Origin: Fallopia convolvulus
Taxonomy: Eukaryota; Streptophyta; Magnoliopsida; Caryophyllales; Polygonaceae
Assembly (NCBI GenBank): GCA_964016875.1
Contig: OZ024729.1
Location: 20,728,494 to 20,792,493 of the forward strand
DNA: 64,000 nucleotides
Reading direction: 5' to 3'
A program made the translations under genes and the position numbers. Each line of letters starts with the position of its first letter. Position 1 is the stretch's first letter. Below the pieces are notes generated by a model. The model ran no database searches. It worked only from the letters and a program-made list of their open reading frames with translations, and was not told the DNA's origin. Shown piece by piece: positions 12,485-24,200 of this stretch.

Positions 12485-13857
12485 TGTTGAAGGGTTTCTT
12501 GAACAAATAAATTTATATTCAAGACCCCGCTGAGTATAGCGGAGTCAGGTTCGTCCACGGGAATGAGATTAGGGCCAAAGATTAGTTGATAAACTAAGAA
12601 AAGCAAAATAAACACGAAGGGGCACAAACAAACACGAACACAAACAAAGGGGCTAGGCTCGAGCAAGACCTTGGTGAGGGCGAGATCGATGCAATTCAAT
12701 GAGTTTTAATCAATATAAGAAGGCAATCCTAGGGCTAGGGCTACCACAACATCAATCACACATGCTTTCAACAGGAATTCACAACTATCATGCAATCTAG
12801 ATCATAGAAAAGTCAACTGTCGCAAACAATTCAAGTTATTCAATCAACTGTCGCAAATTAAACAACTCTCTATCTATCCTTCAACCTAGGAATATCAACT
12901 GTAGCAAATAATCCTATTAGAACTAGTCAAAACAATCAACTTTACACTTTCGCTTTTAGGTTAATTGCAAGACATGCCTCAACTTTCGCAAAGGATTTAA
13001 GCACAAGATAGATAGATATGATCTTCAAGCATTCAAGTCATGAATTCAAGTTTAGACATGCATGATTGTGTTGGGTTTTCACCCAACCCTAGAATCTAAA
13101 AAAAACTACTCACACATGGAAAAGAAAGAAGAAGACATGATCAAATTAAAACCACAATTCAAATTAAAACTAAGAAGTCTTACAAATTTCCCCAACTTGT
13201 CGTCCAAGTCTTCCCCTTAATCTCCTCCAAAGAACGAATTATTAAAAACTAGAGAGAGCCCCCCTTTTTATAGAGGAAAGGAGCCCTAATTAAACTAGGA
13301 ACCAAGATAAAACTACTTCCTAAAATAAAAGATAGAATATATCCATAAAGATCTCGGAATAAGGGAGAGTCGGCGTCATGCACGACCCAAAGTGGGTCGT
13401 GCACGACCCCCCTAGGGGTCGGTCCTGAGGCTTGGTAATCTCCATGGGTCTAGCACGACCCCAATAGGGTCGTGCACGACCCTCATAGGGTCGTTCCTGA
13501 GGGCTTGTTCGAACAACCTTGAGTAAAACTTGCGTAGAAGATTCGTTACAACTTCGTTTGACTCGACTCTTTTTCCTATGTTCTTGTAACGAATTTCTCT
13601 ATCTCTTTCCAAGCTCAAACTTGATCTTCAATAACTTTACTTGAGCACTTAATCTTCATCTTCTCTTGCAACGCTCCAAACTCTTCTTCCAAGCTCCAAA
13701 AACTCATACAAAAAGACATAAAAGATGCGCAGTTTCCGAATCTCAAGGAAATACAAAAACTAAAACAAAAAGACTCAAAAACATAAAACTCTAGTGCTAA
13801 AACCAACTAAATCTAATCTATCTAGACACTAAACACCTACCTAAAAAGCGGACATCA
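12485..13857 (-). repeat. 5' LTR of the Gag-only element
   Basis: 1373 bp, with ends TGTTGAAGGG and GACATCA in plus orientation, followed by the ACCAC duplication. It carries several copies of the palindrome GGGTCGTGCACGACCC and close variants at 13380-13495. Its sequence agrees closely with 6298-7602 outside two indels. Confidence 0.9.
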
Positions 13858-13862
13858 ACCAC

Positions 13863-14042
13863 TGGGGAGATTAGTTCATTCCCCTGACTATGAGAAAGTT
13901 TCTTTGTTTGTCCTTAGTATGTATGATGGCTGGATAAAAGTAAAATTTCGAATGTAATCTTTATAACTCGTAATATGAATGTAGAAGATCAGATGAGTGC
14001 AGTTTTTAGCAAGTAAAAATGCCCAAATCAATATGCTTCTTG
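13863..14042 (+). other. Displaced 3' UTR / downstream flank of the DnaJ-type gene
   Basis: This sequence resumes directly after the retrotransposon's target duplication and should be the original continuation of the DnaJ gene's 3' UTR. It ends at the LINE target site. No coding potential is seen. The original poly(A) site may lie here, in which case native transcripts would need the 7.6-kb insert read through or would end inside the LTR. Confidence 0.5.
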
Positions 14043-14119
14043 AGCTTCAAAATCTTTTTTTTTTTTGGTCAAGAAACGGAGCATAGCTCCTGCGGGTAGT
14101 ATTATTCATGGTAAAAGCG

Positions 14120-17100
14120 TTAGTCTCCTAAAGGAGACGGTACATCATTAATAATAAAGCCCGAAATAAAATCAGGCATATAGAAAAATTCAACAAGAGT
14201 CGTATTTAACGTAATAGAATGATTGGCCAAAGCATCCGCCACCCTATTAGCGGTTCTAGGAATAGCCTTCAGTTTAATCTCCCAGGCTGCACTATGAAGG
14301 AGTTGATGGCAATCTTGAAGAAGAAAGTAGTCCTTGTGTTGCTGAATCTGTTGTTGAGCTAAAAGATGAATTGCTTGACTTGAATCAGATTGTATCTCCA
14401 CTCTACCAAACCAGCACGCTTAGCAATAAGAAGGCCTTGAAGAATCGCCATCAGCTCAGCCGTCAGCGCATCACAGTGGCCAAAAGTGCAGGAAAATGCT
14501 TGAACAAATGAACCATCAGCTTCACGGAAGACCCCTCCACCTCCAGCCATGCCTGGGTTTCCTTTGGATATAGCATCTGTGTTCAAAACAGTCCACCCAA
14601 CACCAGCAGAAAGCCAACCAGCAGATCTCACGACTGGGGGTGGAATGAGCTGAATACTCCTCATCGACTTCTTAGCCACTTCATAGGATTCAACAGTAGC
14701 AACAACCCAAGAACTAAGGCGATCAATTTCATCAATCCCCTCAAAAGCTAACTTATTACGCACCTTCCAGGTTTGCCAGAGCATAGTAGCAAAAGTGGTG
14801 CTCCAAGTATCATCCTTCTGGATGTTCAACCACAGCCAAGATCGAATATCTGTAGTGGTGAAAAAATTCGATGCAAGATTGTTACCTGAAAGTGCGAACC
14901 AAACAAGGCGAATGATATTACAATCTCTCAACAAATGCAGTTGGGACTCAGCTCCGTGACATCGAGGGCAATCATGGGTCGTAGCTAAATGACGTCGCGC
15001 CCTGTTCTCGTTACAGAGTGTAGCATTATGGGCAACAAGGTAAAGAAAATTTCGAATTCGTTGTTGTGCGGGAATTTTCCAGATTTTTGCCCAACAAGGA
15101 TTTGAAACCCCAACAGTAGTATCTCTAATAAGAGCATAAGCAGATTTAGTAGAGAAAGAGCCCGATTGAGAGGGTTGCCAATAAATCTTATCCACCGCCA
15201 GTTGATCCACCCGAAGAGAGATGGAGTTCAAGCGTTGCAAAATAGGAGATGGGAGGTAAAGAACCAGAACTTGCCATTTCCAGCCATTCGTAGTGTAATA
15301 ATCCGCAACTGTGCAATATCTTTCTGAGCTCGGAATATCAGTAAAAGCTAGCTTAATAAGAGGGATTGTATCACACCACTTGTGAAGCCAGAAGAGCGTC
15401 GAGTTTCCATTACCAACAGCCATAGCAACCCCTTTGGACAGCACATTCGATCCATGAACGAAACCTCTCCACATATGGGAAGATCTAGCTCTCGGCTGGA
15501 ACATGTCAATATCAGTTCTATTATTACAGTACTTGCCTCTAATAACCTTACTCCAAATTGAATCTGGTTCATTAAGCAGCCGCCAACCGAGTTTAGCAAG
15601 TAATGTCGCATTAGAATCCCTCATCGGTTTAATGCCCAAGCCACCCAAGAATTTAGGTTGGGTAATTTTCTCCCACCCTAAAAGGTGTATTTTACGCTTG
15701 TTCTCCGTTAAGCCCCAAATGAAATTACGGATCTTCTGGTCAATAGCATCACAAGTGGCTCGGGGAAGAAGAGTTGATTGCATTGTGTAAACCGGTAAGC
15801 TTGAAAGAACAGATTGAGCCAGTGTAACCCTGCCCGCCATCGATAGATATTTGGACTGCCAAGTGCTCAACCTAGCCGAGATTTTATCCAGCAGAAACGA
15901 ATAGCGGTTAACAGTCATCTTGTTGCAAATTGTTGGCACCCCTAAATAGGATCCAATATCCTCAGTGATTGGGATGGACAGAAATTGGCTAATGGATGAG
16001 CGATCAGCCTCTCCAACCTTTTTTGAGAACATGATGCTACTCTTACCGAAATTAATGACTTCCCCAGAATAGTAACAAAACCGATCCAAAGCACTCTTAA
16101 TGACAGCAGCTTGGTTTATAGAAGCTTCAGAAAACAGAATCAAATCATCCGCAAAGAATAAATGTGATAATTCAACCCCGCCTTCAACAACTGGTCTCCA
16201 TAAACCCATATTCACCAAATTTTGTATGATGTGTGACAAATATTCCATACATAGAACAAATAAATAAGGTGAAAGTGGGTCACCCTGGCGGATTCCTCTA
16301 GACGGACGAAAAGAGCCAGCTATGTTTCCATTCCAAAGAAGAGCCATGGATCCATGAGTCTGACATCTCATAATCATGTCAACAAGAAACTGAGGGAGTT
16401 GTGTGCTTTCTAAAATATGTCGTAGAAAGCTCCACCGTATGCGATCATATGCTTTGGCAAGATCTATTTTGAGCATCATCATCTTGGCACCTTGAGTAGT
16501 GGAGGCAAAGGAGTGCAAAACTTCTTGTACTACCACCACATTGTCATTAATTTGGCGACCCGGAATGAAACTTGCTTGGGCAGGTGAAACAAGATAAGGA
16601 AGAATAGGCTTGAGTCGGTTAACAACCATCTTAGTGGCTAGTTTGAAAGTAACATTAAGCAAAGAAATCGGCCTGAAATGCGCAGCCAGAGTAGGAGCAT
16701 TATTCTTCGGGATGAGGCGCATCAACGCGTCACCAATACCCTCAGCAAAAACCCCCCTGTTAACCAGATTCAAAACACACTCGCTGACATGTGGTCCGAC
16801 TACAGCCCAATTTTTCTGATAAAAAATAGCCGGAAAGTCGTCGGGCCCTGGTGCTTTGAAAGAGCTCATCATATTAAGAGCTTCCCAGACATCATTCGAA
16901 GTAAAAGGCTTACCAATGTCTCCAAACAAGGCATCAGATAAGATTGGAAAAGCAACATGCGGCGACATTGTTGAGTAATGTGGTTCGACTCCCTCAGCAG
17001 CGTACAAATTCGAGAAAAAGCTCAATACTTTTTGCTGAATTTCAGAAGCATTTGTGGTCCAGCTTCCATCATTGGCTTGTAACATAGTTATGTTATTTGA

Positions 17101-17238
17101 TCGGCGCCTTATGACTGTAGAGAGATGGTAAAAGCTAGTATTACGATCCCCGTCAATTAAGAAAGAAGCTCGGGATTTTTGGAACCATAATAGTTGTTCT
17201 TGATGGAGAACCTGTTCAAGCTCTCTTCTTAGCTCCCT
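14120..17238 (-). pseudogene. LINE ORF2 reverse transcriptase-RNase H part, broken by stop and frameshift
   Basis: The frame is open from 17238 to 14359 and continues the endonuclease frame after a single TAA (17241-17239). It has reverse-transcriptase blocks KAYDRIRWSFL, IRQGDPLSPYLF and the catalytic FADDLILF, then the zinc-binding region with WKIPAQQRIRNFLY and CPRCHGAESQLHLLRDC. The RNase H domain begins at NTDAISKGNPG and ALTAELMAILQG. A one-base shift near 14400-14410 moves the rest, IQSDSSQAIHLL to RTANRVADALANH, into the next frame (14401-14120). All four RNase H acidic positions are visible across the break. This would have been the enzyme for target-primed reverse transcription. Confidence 0.85.
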
Positions 17239-20200
17239 TTATCGCCAAAAAAGGCCTGGCGAATGTCTGTTATCCAGAGCCCTACGAGCCCCTTCAAGAC
17301 GAGCTAACAACTTTCTTTTCTTTAGAAAAATATTACCAAATATCTCCTTGTTCCAAACTTCCAACGAGTCAGATAATTTAGACAAAGAAGTTGGTAAATT
17401 ATCCGCAGTGCAGCAGTTGTCTTGTAAAAAGGACGCAAAGGAATCATGAGATTGCCACACAGATTGAAATCTGAAAGGCCGCTTGCTATGATTAGTAATA
17501 GACACAGCTTGCAAGTTGATTAACAAAGGCAGGTGATCAGAATGTGCCGGAACCAAATGACGAACTGACGCTTCAGCAAAACGGACTCGCCACAAATCAT
17601 TAAACAAACCACGATCCAAACGGGCCGCCTTATAAGTCAATGGCGAGTTACCCGTAGACCATGTAAAGCGGGGACCCTCAAAACCAAGATCAATAAGCTT
17701 AAGCTTGTCAATCCAGTTAGCAAAGGCCAGAGAAGCACAATTTGATCCAACGGAGGAAGAAGAGCGCTCACTTGCATTTAATGTGGCATTGAAATCACCA
17801 GCTATAAACCATGGCCTCTGATTCGTGCGGGCCATGATTGACAAGTTATTCCATAAAGCGACCCGATCGGTTGGGTCAGGAGAAGCATAAACTGTAGTTA
17901 GCATCCAAGGTTCCTCCCCACGTCTATTGATTTCAACTGTAATATGCTGTGGGTGGAGAGAGAGAGGAACAACCAGTACATCAGAAGTTCTCCAAATAAG
18001 CCATATGCCACCAGCAAAACCACGAGCATCGACTCGGAGGACACCATCAAAACCCAATTGACGACAAATAGTATCTGCTCGAACACCACTAATTCGTGGT
18101 TCGACAAAAGCAAAGACAGTAGGATTGTGAATTCTAATAATATCACGTATTGAAGCTTGAAAGTTGGCACTTCCCGCACCCCGAACATTCCAAACAAGAA
18201 GGCTGAGACTATTCATAATAATAACTGATTCAATCAAATTCCCAAAGATAGGAGCTTGGAGGACATTAGAGTTGACTGCGAAAGCAACAACCGCTCTTGC
18301 GATGCAAAGCATCGCATCAATTATTTGAGTTGGCATTGAGACTCGACACAACATTGGTTGAGTCTCGGCAATCATTGGGAGAAATTCCACTGTCATGCGG
18401 TTGGCAAGTCGGGGCAGAAACATGAGCTTTGGACCCGTCAGGAGGTTTGAGACCATCATACTTGATCTGTTGAGGACCAGGCGGGTCTCGGTTACTGGGA
18501 TCAGGTTCGCTTGGGGGGGGGGGGGTTCATGTTGGGGATTTAGTGGTGGCGGATCTTGCTGGTGAACGAGTTCGGCGTGTGTTGGGGCGTCTGTTGGGGG
18601 GCTTAAGCTTTCGGCAATTAATTGGGCTTTTTTGACTTCCAAATCTTTTGAAGTTACAACTGTCACGGAAGATTGCTTCTTGGTAGATTTGATCGTGGTA
18701 GAGAAGAGAGAATCTCGGCTTTCCTTTTTGTCTTTCTTTTTGGTATTTTTATTCGCATTTTTATTGGCTTGAGGATTTGCTTGCGGGATACCAGAATCAA
18801 TTTGTTCCATAATTCTAGCACCCAAATCCTTGGGATTGATATTTGCCGCCACAGCTGCCGCGTTCGAAATAACGGCTTTGACCACTTCTGTTTTCTTTGC
18901 TGGCACGCTAGGGTTAGGGTTCGACGTGTTCGGTCTTGGTGTTAAGACCGATTTGCCCTTATCGGCGGTCCGAGCCTGGCCCTGCAGACTAGACTCCGGT
19001 TGATCAATCGGAACAGTTGAATTTTCCTCATCAACTAGTGCAGCATAACGAGATTCCATGGAATAAGATGCAGGCTGACTTGTAGTTGCATTGGCGGGAG
19101 CCGATCTTTGAAGTGGAGGTCGTTGTTTTCTGGGCAGCTTTTTCACATGCATCCACGACCCAAATTGTTCTTCCGGAGGAATCGTCTGACTTTTCTGGGC
19201 TTGCTTTTGTATCCCTTCATGAGAATCATCCTCATTGTTTTGGTTCTGTGAAGCCAAAAGAGGGCAGCGTTCTTTCACATGTCCGATAACACCACACTCA
19301 TAGCACAATGAGCGGATTCCCTCATATTGAATGGACCATGTTCGACCACGGAAACGAAATTTCGATAGGAGAGCATGGTCAAGAGTGATCTCGACCCCAA
19401 GACGGACAAATTTGCCACGATCTGCATCCATGGTAGTTTTGTCAATCCTCAATACACGACCAACCGTATTGCCAATACGATTAAGAAACTTGCCATTGAA
19501 ATACTCCATACTAAATCCTGGAATACGAATCCATGCCGTAAGAACATTAGCCTTGTCTTCGAACGGATCAAAGTTCGGAACCCATCTTCTGAGCATGAGA
19601 TAGTTATCTCCAATCATCCATGGTCCCTGGGTCAGAACATGATTTAGATCTTCCAGGTTTGTGAACTTAGCGACATAATGAGCATTTCCAATGTCCACTA
19701 GGGTTAGCCCGCCCTTAAGTTTCCATTTTTGCTCAAGTTTCTTCTTCAACTGCACATAGCCCGGACCTTTGTCAAACATATTGATAATTAATGTGTTTGC
19801 CCATGGTCGTCGAAGTTCGCATTTTTCTGCTTTAGTTAGCGTGATCGTTGGACACGCTGGGTCATCATACTCAGGCACCTCATCATCATCAGTGTCGTAT
19901 AGTTCCGGTCTCTCCTCCAGACTTGCAATAGCCGCATCAACCGGATTCTGTGCCGTAGATGGCAACCCCGCAACTTTGTCCCTGAATGAAACCGGCTTAG
20001 GAGACGGTGTCTGCGAGGCGGATTGCACATACGGGACTCCAGTAGTTGGCCCACTTCCTTGGTTATCAGATGGACTACCAGTAGATGGCACCATTGCTTG
20101 AGTAGCAGATGGGACTCCAGTAGATGGCACAAACGCTGGAGTAGCAGATAGGGCTCCAACCGAAGAAGCATTCGTTGGATTAGCGCTGGGAGACGAAGTT

Positions 20201-20319
20201 TGCGTAGGCCCATTAGCAGGTGGGTCAACTTCCATCTCCGTTGTTTGAATATCCGGCGGAGCAGGCGGAGTTATGGCGCCTGACGGGGACGCCATGGCGG
20301 CGCTTGGCCTGAAAACCAA
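17239..20319 (-). CDS. LINE ORF1 fused in frame with ORF2 endonuclease
   Basis: A 1026-codon frame. Residues ~165-330 are DUF4283-like (WANTLIINMFDKGPGYVQ, TQGPWMIGDNYLML) followed by the knuckle CYECGVIGHVKERC. From about residue 690, NSLSLLVWNVRGAGS begins an APE-like endonuclease with FVEPRISG, IAGDFNATL, ARLDRGLFN and PAHSDHLPLL. Between them the frame crosses 13 consecutive C (18513-18525 on the plus strand as G). Past that run, a neighbouring frame gives a more natural ORF1 tail rich in Asp, Ser and Pro that ends just before the endonuclease. The fusion therefore probably reflects a length change in the homopolymer. The frame stops at a TAA before the reverse transcriptase. Confidence 0.8.
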   Translation of the reverse strand: MVFRPSAAMASPSGAITPPAPPDIQTTEMEVDPPANGPTQTSSPSANPTNASSVGALSATPAFVPSTGVPSATQAMVPSTGSPSDNQGSGPTTGVPYVQSASQTPSPKPVSFRDKVAGLPSTAQNPVDAAIASLEERPELYDTDDDEVPEYDDPACPTITLTKAEKCELRRPWANTLIINMFDKGPGYVQLKKKLEQKWKLKGGLTLVDIGNAHYVAKFTNLEDLNHVLTQGPWMIGDNYLMLRRWVPNFDPFEDKANVLTAWIRIPGFSMEYFNGKFLNRIGNTVGRVLRIDKTTMDADRGKFVRLGVEITLDHALLSKFRFRGRTWSIQYEGIRSLCYECGVIGHVKERCPLLASQNQNNEDDSHEGIQKQAQKSQTIPPEEQFGSWMHVKKLPRKQRPPLQRSAPANATTSQPASYSMESRYAALVDEENSTVPIDQPESSLQGQARTADKGKSVLTPRPNTSNPNPSVPAKKTEVVKAVISNAAAVAANINPKDLGARIMEQIDSGIPQANPQANKNANKNTKKKDKKESRDSLFSTTIKSTKKQSSVTVVTSKDLEVKKAQLIAESLSPPTDAPTHAELVHQQDPPPLNPQHEPPPPQANLIPVTETRLVLNRSSMMVSNLLTGPKLMFLPRLANRMTVEFLPMIAETQPMLCRVSMPTQIIDAMLCIARAVVAFAVNSNVLQAPIFGNLIESVIIMNSLSLLVWNVRGAGSANFQASIRDIIRIHNPTVFAFVEPRISGVRADTICRQLGFDGVLRVDARGFAGGIWLIWRTSDVLVVPLSLHPQHITVEINRRGEEPWMLTTVYASPDPTDRVALWNNLSIMARTNQRPWFIAGDFNATLNASERSSSSVGSNCASLAFANWIDKLKLIDLGFEGPRFTWSTGNSPLTYKAARLDRGLFNDLWRVRFAEASVRHLVPAHSDHLPLLINLQAVSITNHSKRPFRFQSVWQSHDSFASFLQDNCCTADNLPTSLSKLSDSLEVWNKEIFGNIFLKKRKLLARLEGARRALDNRHSPGLFWR

Positions 20320-20419
20320 ACCCTAAGCGGTGGAGAGCGGGAATGTTGTTTTTTCAAAAGAGAGCGTTTTTTGACTATGGGGATGAATATTTTTTGGAGA
20401 ATATAGCTTCAAAATCTTT

Positions 20420-21231
20420 AATTTTGGTTCTTTACCAGGTATTGTGTCTAAAGCTTTCTATTAAGGTGAGTGGCTATTCATCTTGAAGGCTATTGCACAT
20501 AATTAACTTTGAAAAGTAATAAATATTTTAATGGTACACAACATGACTTTGTAACACAATATTATGAACTTTATCACACTTATTAGTGTTTTATTACACC
20601 AAGAAAGAGTCAAACACACTGAACAATCCTAAACATTATAGGATTAATAGTTGCAACATAAATTTGGACTCTCTAAAGGTCTTACCCGCGCACGTGTTGA
20701 TAACACCACATTGAATGAAACTACTTCCAACGACTAAAATTACAGCGCAACAGGCCCAATGAACAAAATTTGTATGGTATCCTTGATCCTCTGGCTAACA
20801 ATATTATAGCCACTTCTTCCAATTTCAACATTTGTCTAGATACTTGGCACCAACTGCATTTGCCACTTCTTCTAGCAAATTGAAGCTTGCTTTCTCCACT
20901 TTTTGGACTTTCAAAGCCCAAATATTAGCCCACTAACTTCATTGATTTATTATGGGCTTAAAACTCTAATTGAGTATATGATCAATACAGATCTGATTAA
21001 ACAACATAAACTCTTGTTTCTTTTTAAGATGTAATGGAGGTGTTGTTACTTACTCCTTTATAAAACTATCGAGTACAAAATACAACCGTGATGACTCAAG
21101 GGCATTTCTAGACAAACAAACCCACCATACCTCACCAAAAGCAAAACATTCTCCCTACCTTTCTCACAAATTAGGTAAGAGAAAGAGAGTTGCATATATA
21201 CATCACAGATGAAGAAGATTTAACGATTTAT
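20420..21231. other. Spacer between the LINE and the BTB-TAZ gene
   Basis: AT-rich DNA continuing from the LINE target site. The right part (about 21050-21231) is presumably the 3' UTR of the minus-strand BTB-TAZ gene. No ORF or repeat structure could be supported. Confidence 0.5.
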
Positions 21232-24200
21232 TCACCCTCTTAGACTCTCATAGTCTGCAAAGTTTTTATCGACTTGCATCAACTCTGGCTCGGATTCTCT
21301 CTTCCTCTTGGCAACGGACAAAGAAGACGCGACTTTTGCTAGTATCACTTTCTTCACCAATCGCCTCCACTTTGCGTCGTCTCTCCTCCTCTCTTGTTGC
21401 ATTTTCAACTTGAATTGCCTGCCAAATTACCACCACATAACCAAGAAGAAAATATCTTCAGCATGAGTATGAAAACAAGATAGTGACTACATGGTGACAG
21501 TAACATATTACCAATTCATAGAGGTAAACTGAATACAAACAGACAAATAAGTGAAATCATTTTTTTTATGTCAACTATTTAATTATGTGAGGACAACTAA
21601 AGAGATATAGAGATTACAGAATCAAATTCTTACAGCCCCTGTTATTGATTAAGAAAGGAATTTGAAAGGTGGAATTGAAAGAAATAAAAGGATTGGGACA
21701 GAGTAGGAAGATATTTGTTGATAAATGACAAAGATAAGTTGCTGAGTTGGCCTAACTGGTTCTAAATGACACAAAAAAAAAGTAAGTAAAGGACAAGATA
21801 AAAGTTATAAAATATCTTAAAAAAACCTAGAAAGTTTGTTTCCTACTTTGTATCTATAACGAGTCCACAAAGATAAGGGCCCATTAATCGGCGATTTGTA
21901 CGGAGAGAAAGCTGATGAATGCTAAGAAGACAAGGCTTTTGCTATTTCTAGTCCTTACATTTATTAAATTAAATCAGGTATAGAACTAAGCCTCCGCTTA
22001 GATGGCTGGATTTGATGCATTAAGTTGCAATGCGGCGATCCAAACGGACTCTAAAGAGGAAACAAATTGCCTCCGCTTAGATGGCCGCATTTGATGTATT
22101 AAGTTGCAATGCGATCCAAACGGATTCTAAAGAGGAAACAAATTAATAAGCTAACCAAAAGATTTTATAATTCAAGTCCAATAAAATAATGGAAACACAA
22201 AAGCTACCACAGTATGTTTATTTTAGAAAACTAAACAAAATGATTCAAACTGCACGATCGGAGACCCAAAGGCCCTCGCGCAGAAAGCTGGCAATTTTTG
22301 TTCTAGAACTAACCAACACGATTCAGTTTTTTCTTCTTTTCTACTAGAAAGCAAAAAAAAAAAAAAAGGCAACAAACAAATATCAACCACAGTATGTTTA
22401 TTTTAAAGTGGAAATGTTTGCGTGTGAATAGACAAAATGTCATACTCGGGTCAATTTCACATTACTATCATATTGAATAAGATGCGTGAGAATGTCAAAT
22501 TTGAAACGCATGCCACAAAGAAAATATTCCTAGGCAAAAGTTGACAATGGGTAAAGTCCATCACAGAACCATAATAATTTGCATTTCACTTCGGCATGGA
22601 TTAAATTACTAGTAAATTCAGAACTTTATCAGATTCTCTAGAAAATTACCTGCAAAGGGGAACTTTGCAATGATCAGGCTGTTCACAGAGGGAAGCATGA
22701 AGCCTTAAGAGCTGCCACATACGGTTGCAGTGCGAACAGGCACCATTCACTCGCTTCTTGCACGTAGCAAAGTGGCGAATAAGAAGTTGCAGGCTCTGGC
22801 ACGTCGAGAACTTGCCACAGGGCTGCCGAGTCCTGGTTATATCCATGTCGTAGGGGCCCACATGTGTGCAGCCCTCGGTGCATATGTGTGATAGGCAGTC
22901 CATTGCCTCACTTAGCTGTAGATACAAATTCTGCTCCTCCCTATGCCTTCTTGTCCTCTTGTTCCTCTGATACAGTAGTCAATCCAATGCTTTAAAGTTA
23001 GTGACATAAACTTCCAAATGATATTTTGTTCCTAAATTCGTTTTCAGACCAGCTGGAAAGAAAAGAGAACAAAGTAGTATCTCCTATCTCCTAACTCAGA
23101 TATTTGTATACTTTGTTTTTATACATGAACTGGTAAAACATAATATAACATTAACGCATAGTATGATTTATAGGTGTGAATGGGTCTTACGGATTCCATT
23201 TCATCAATGAACTGCAAGATCTCAAGTTCAAGCCAGGGATCGTGCTTGTGGAGAAACTTCCAGGCCTCCGTCTTCTCAACAGCCTTGAACTTGGCAGTGA
23301 CTAATTTCATGGATTTGAGATAAAGATCAGAGGCGTCGCAGAGTCGTGCCAGTTGGAGCATGTCGACGACGTTTTCAACTGTTAGGCGCTCAGCCAGAGT
23401 CTTTGAGCATTTCTGCTTCAGCTGAGGGACTGAATATACATGAGAAAGGGCTAACAAGTGAATAGCATACTTCTCTTTCTCCTCAGCAGAGCATCTGCCA
23501 GAAATGGAACTCAAAATCAGTACTCAGAATACAAAAGGCAACGTTTTGTTAAATGAACAAGCTGAACCAGGGCCGAATTGAAATAAACCATAGACCTAAT
23601 TAATATTTGCAAGTACATAGTAGTAGTAGCCTAGTAGTGGTAAAAACAGAATCATTTCTCATATTTCTATAGCAGAAAGGTCAAATGTGAATTTGCATAG
23701 TTCATATGCATTTAAGAAATAATAATCACCACTTACAAAGCCAAGTATCAATTGCAGGAAGCACCATGGAAAAGATACTTTAAAAGTCTATTTTTACACG
23801 CCAATAAAGAATCTAAGTTTTCTAAATTCCAAAGGAAAGGGGATATTCTAACTTTTTCAACTTCATATTTGGCGGCTAACAACATAAAGAAAAATCATCC
23901 GGTGGAATTGACCCTCCAAAATCTATATTGATGAAAGTTCAACAATATAAGTTACATAACTCGGGCTTGATGAAAATAGAACCACTAAACTGTTTAACCT
24001 ACCACTGCCACCTATTGCATTCTGAATCATCCTGATTTCATATTTTAATCATCATCATCCTAAAGTGTTTGCATAAAATTTAAGATCCACCGATTTAAGT
24101 AACCATGTGGGACCGGCATCTAGAACCGTCACATTATACGACTGACAAGGACCGACCAAAATATTTCTTTCTTCTAAAAAATACGCCACTTCCTCAAACT

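Larger units (their letters stand above)
6298..13857 (-). mobile_element. Athila-like Gag-protease-only LTR retrotransposon (TR-GAG type)
   Basis: A 7.56-kb element lies on the minus strand, flanked by the exact 5-bp duplication ACCAC (6293-6297 and 13858-13862). LTRs at 12485-13857 (5') and 6298-7602 (3') begin TGATGTCCGC and end CTTCAACA in element orientation. The primer-binding site at 12464-12481 matches the tRNA-Asp-type site of Athila elements. A polypurine tract with TATGGGGTATTT abuts the 3' LTR. The only long ORF is Gag-protease; 7603-9445 is non-coding and has no reverse transcriptase, RNase H or integrase. It must therefore depend on a related autonomous element. The LTRs remain very similar apart from two indels, which suggests a fairly recent insertion. 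Confidence 0.9.
14058..20404 (-). mobile_element. Full-length L1-type LINE
   Basis: The 6.35-kb element is flanked by the 15-bp duplication AGCTTCAAAATCTTT (14043-14057 and 20405-20419). A T-run at 14055-14066 is the poly(A) tail on the minus strand. A short 5' UTR (~85 bp) precedes ORF1. Domain order on the minus strand is ORF1 (DUF4283, CCHC knuckle), endonuclease, reverse transcriptase, zinc-binding region and RNase H, the usual plant L1 order. Visible disabling changes are a length change in a 13-C run, one TAA between endonuclease and reverse transcriptase, and a frameshift in RNase H. Confidence 0.9.

Noticed and set aside
6298..13857. Complete autonomous Athila with an envelope-like gene
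   Set aside because: The region after gag up to the 3' LTR has no long ORF and no pol or env-like signature.
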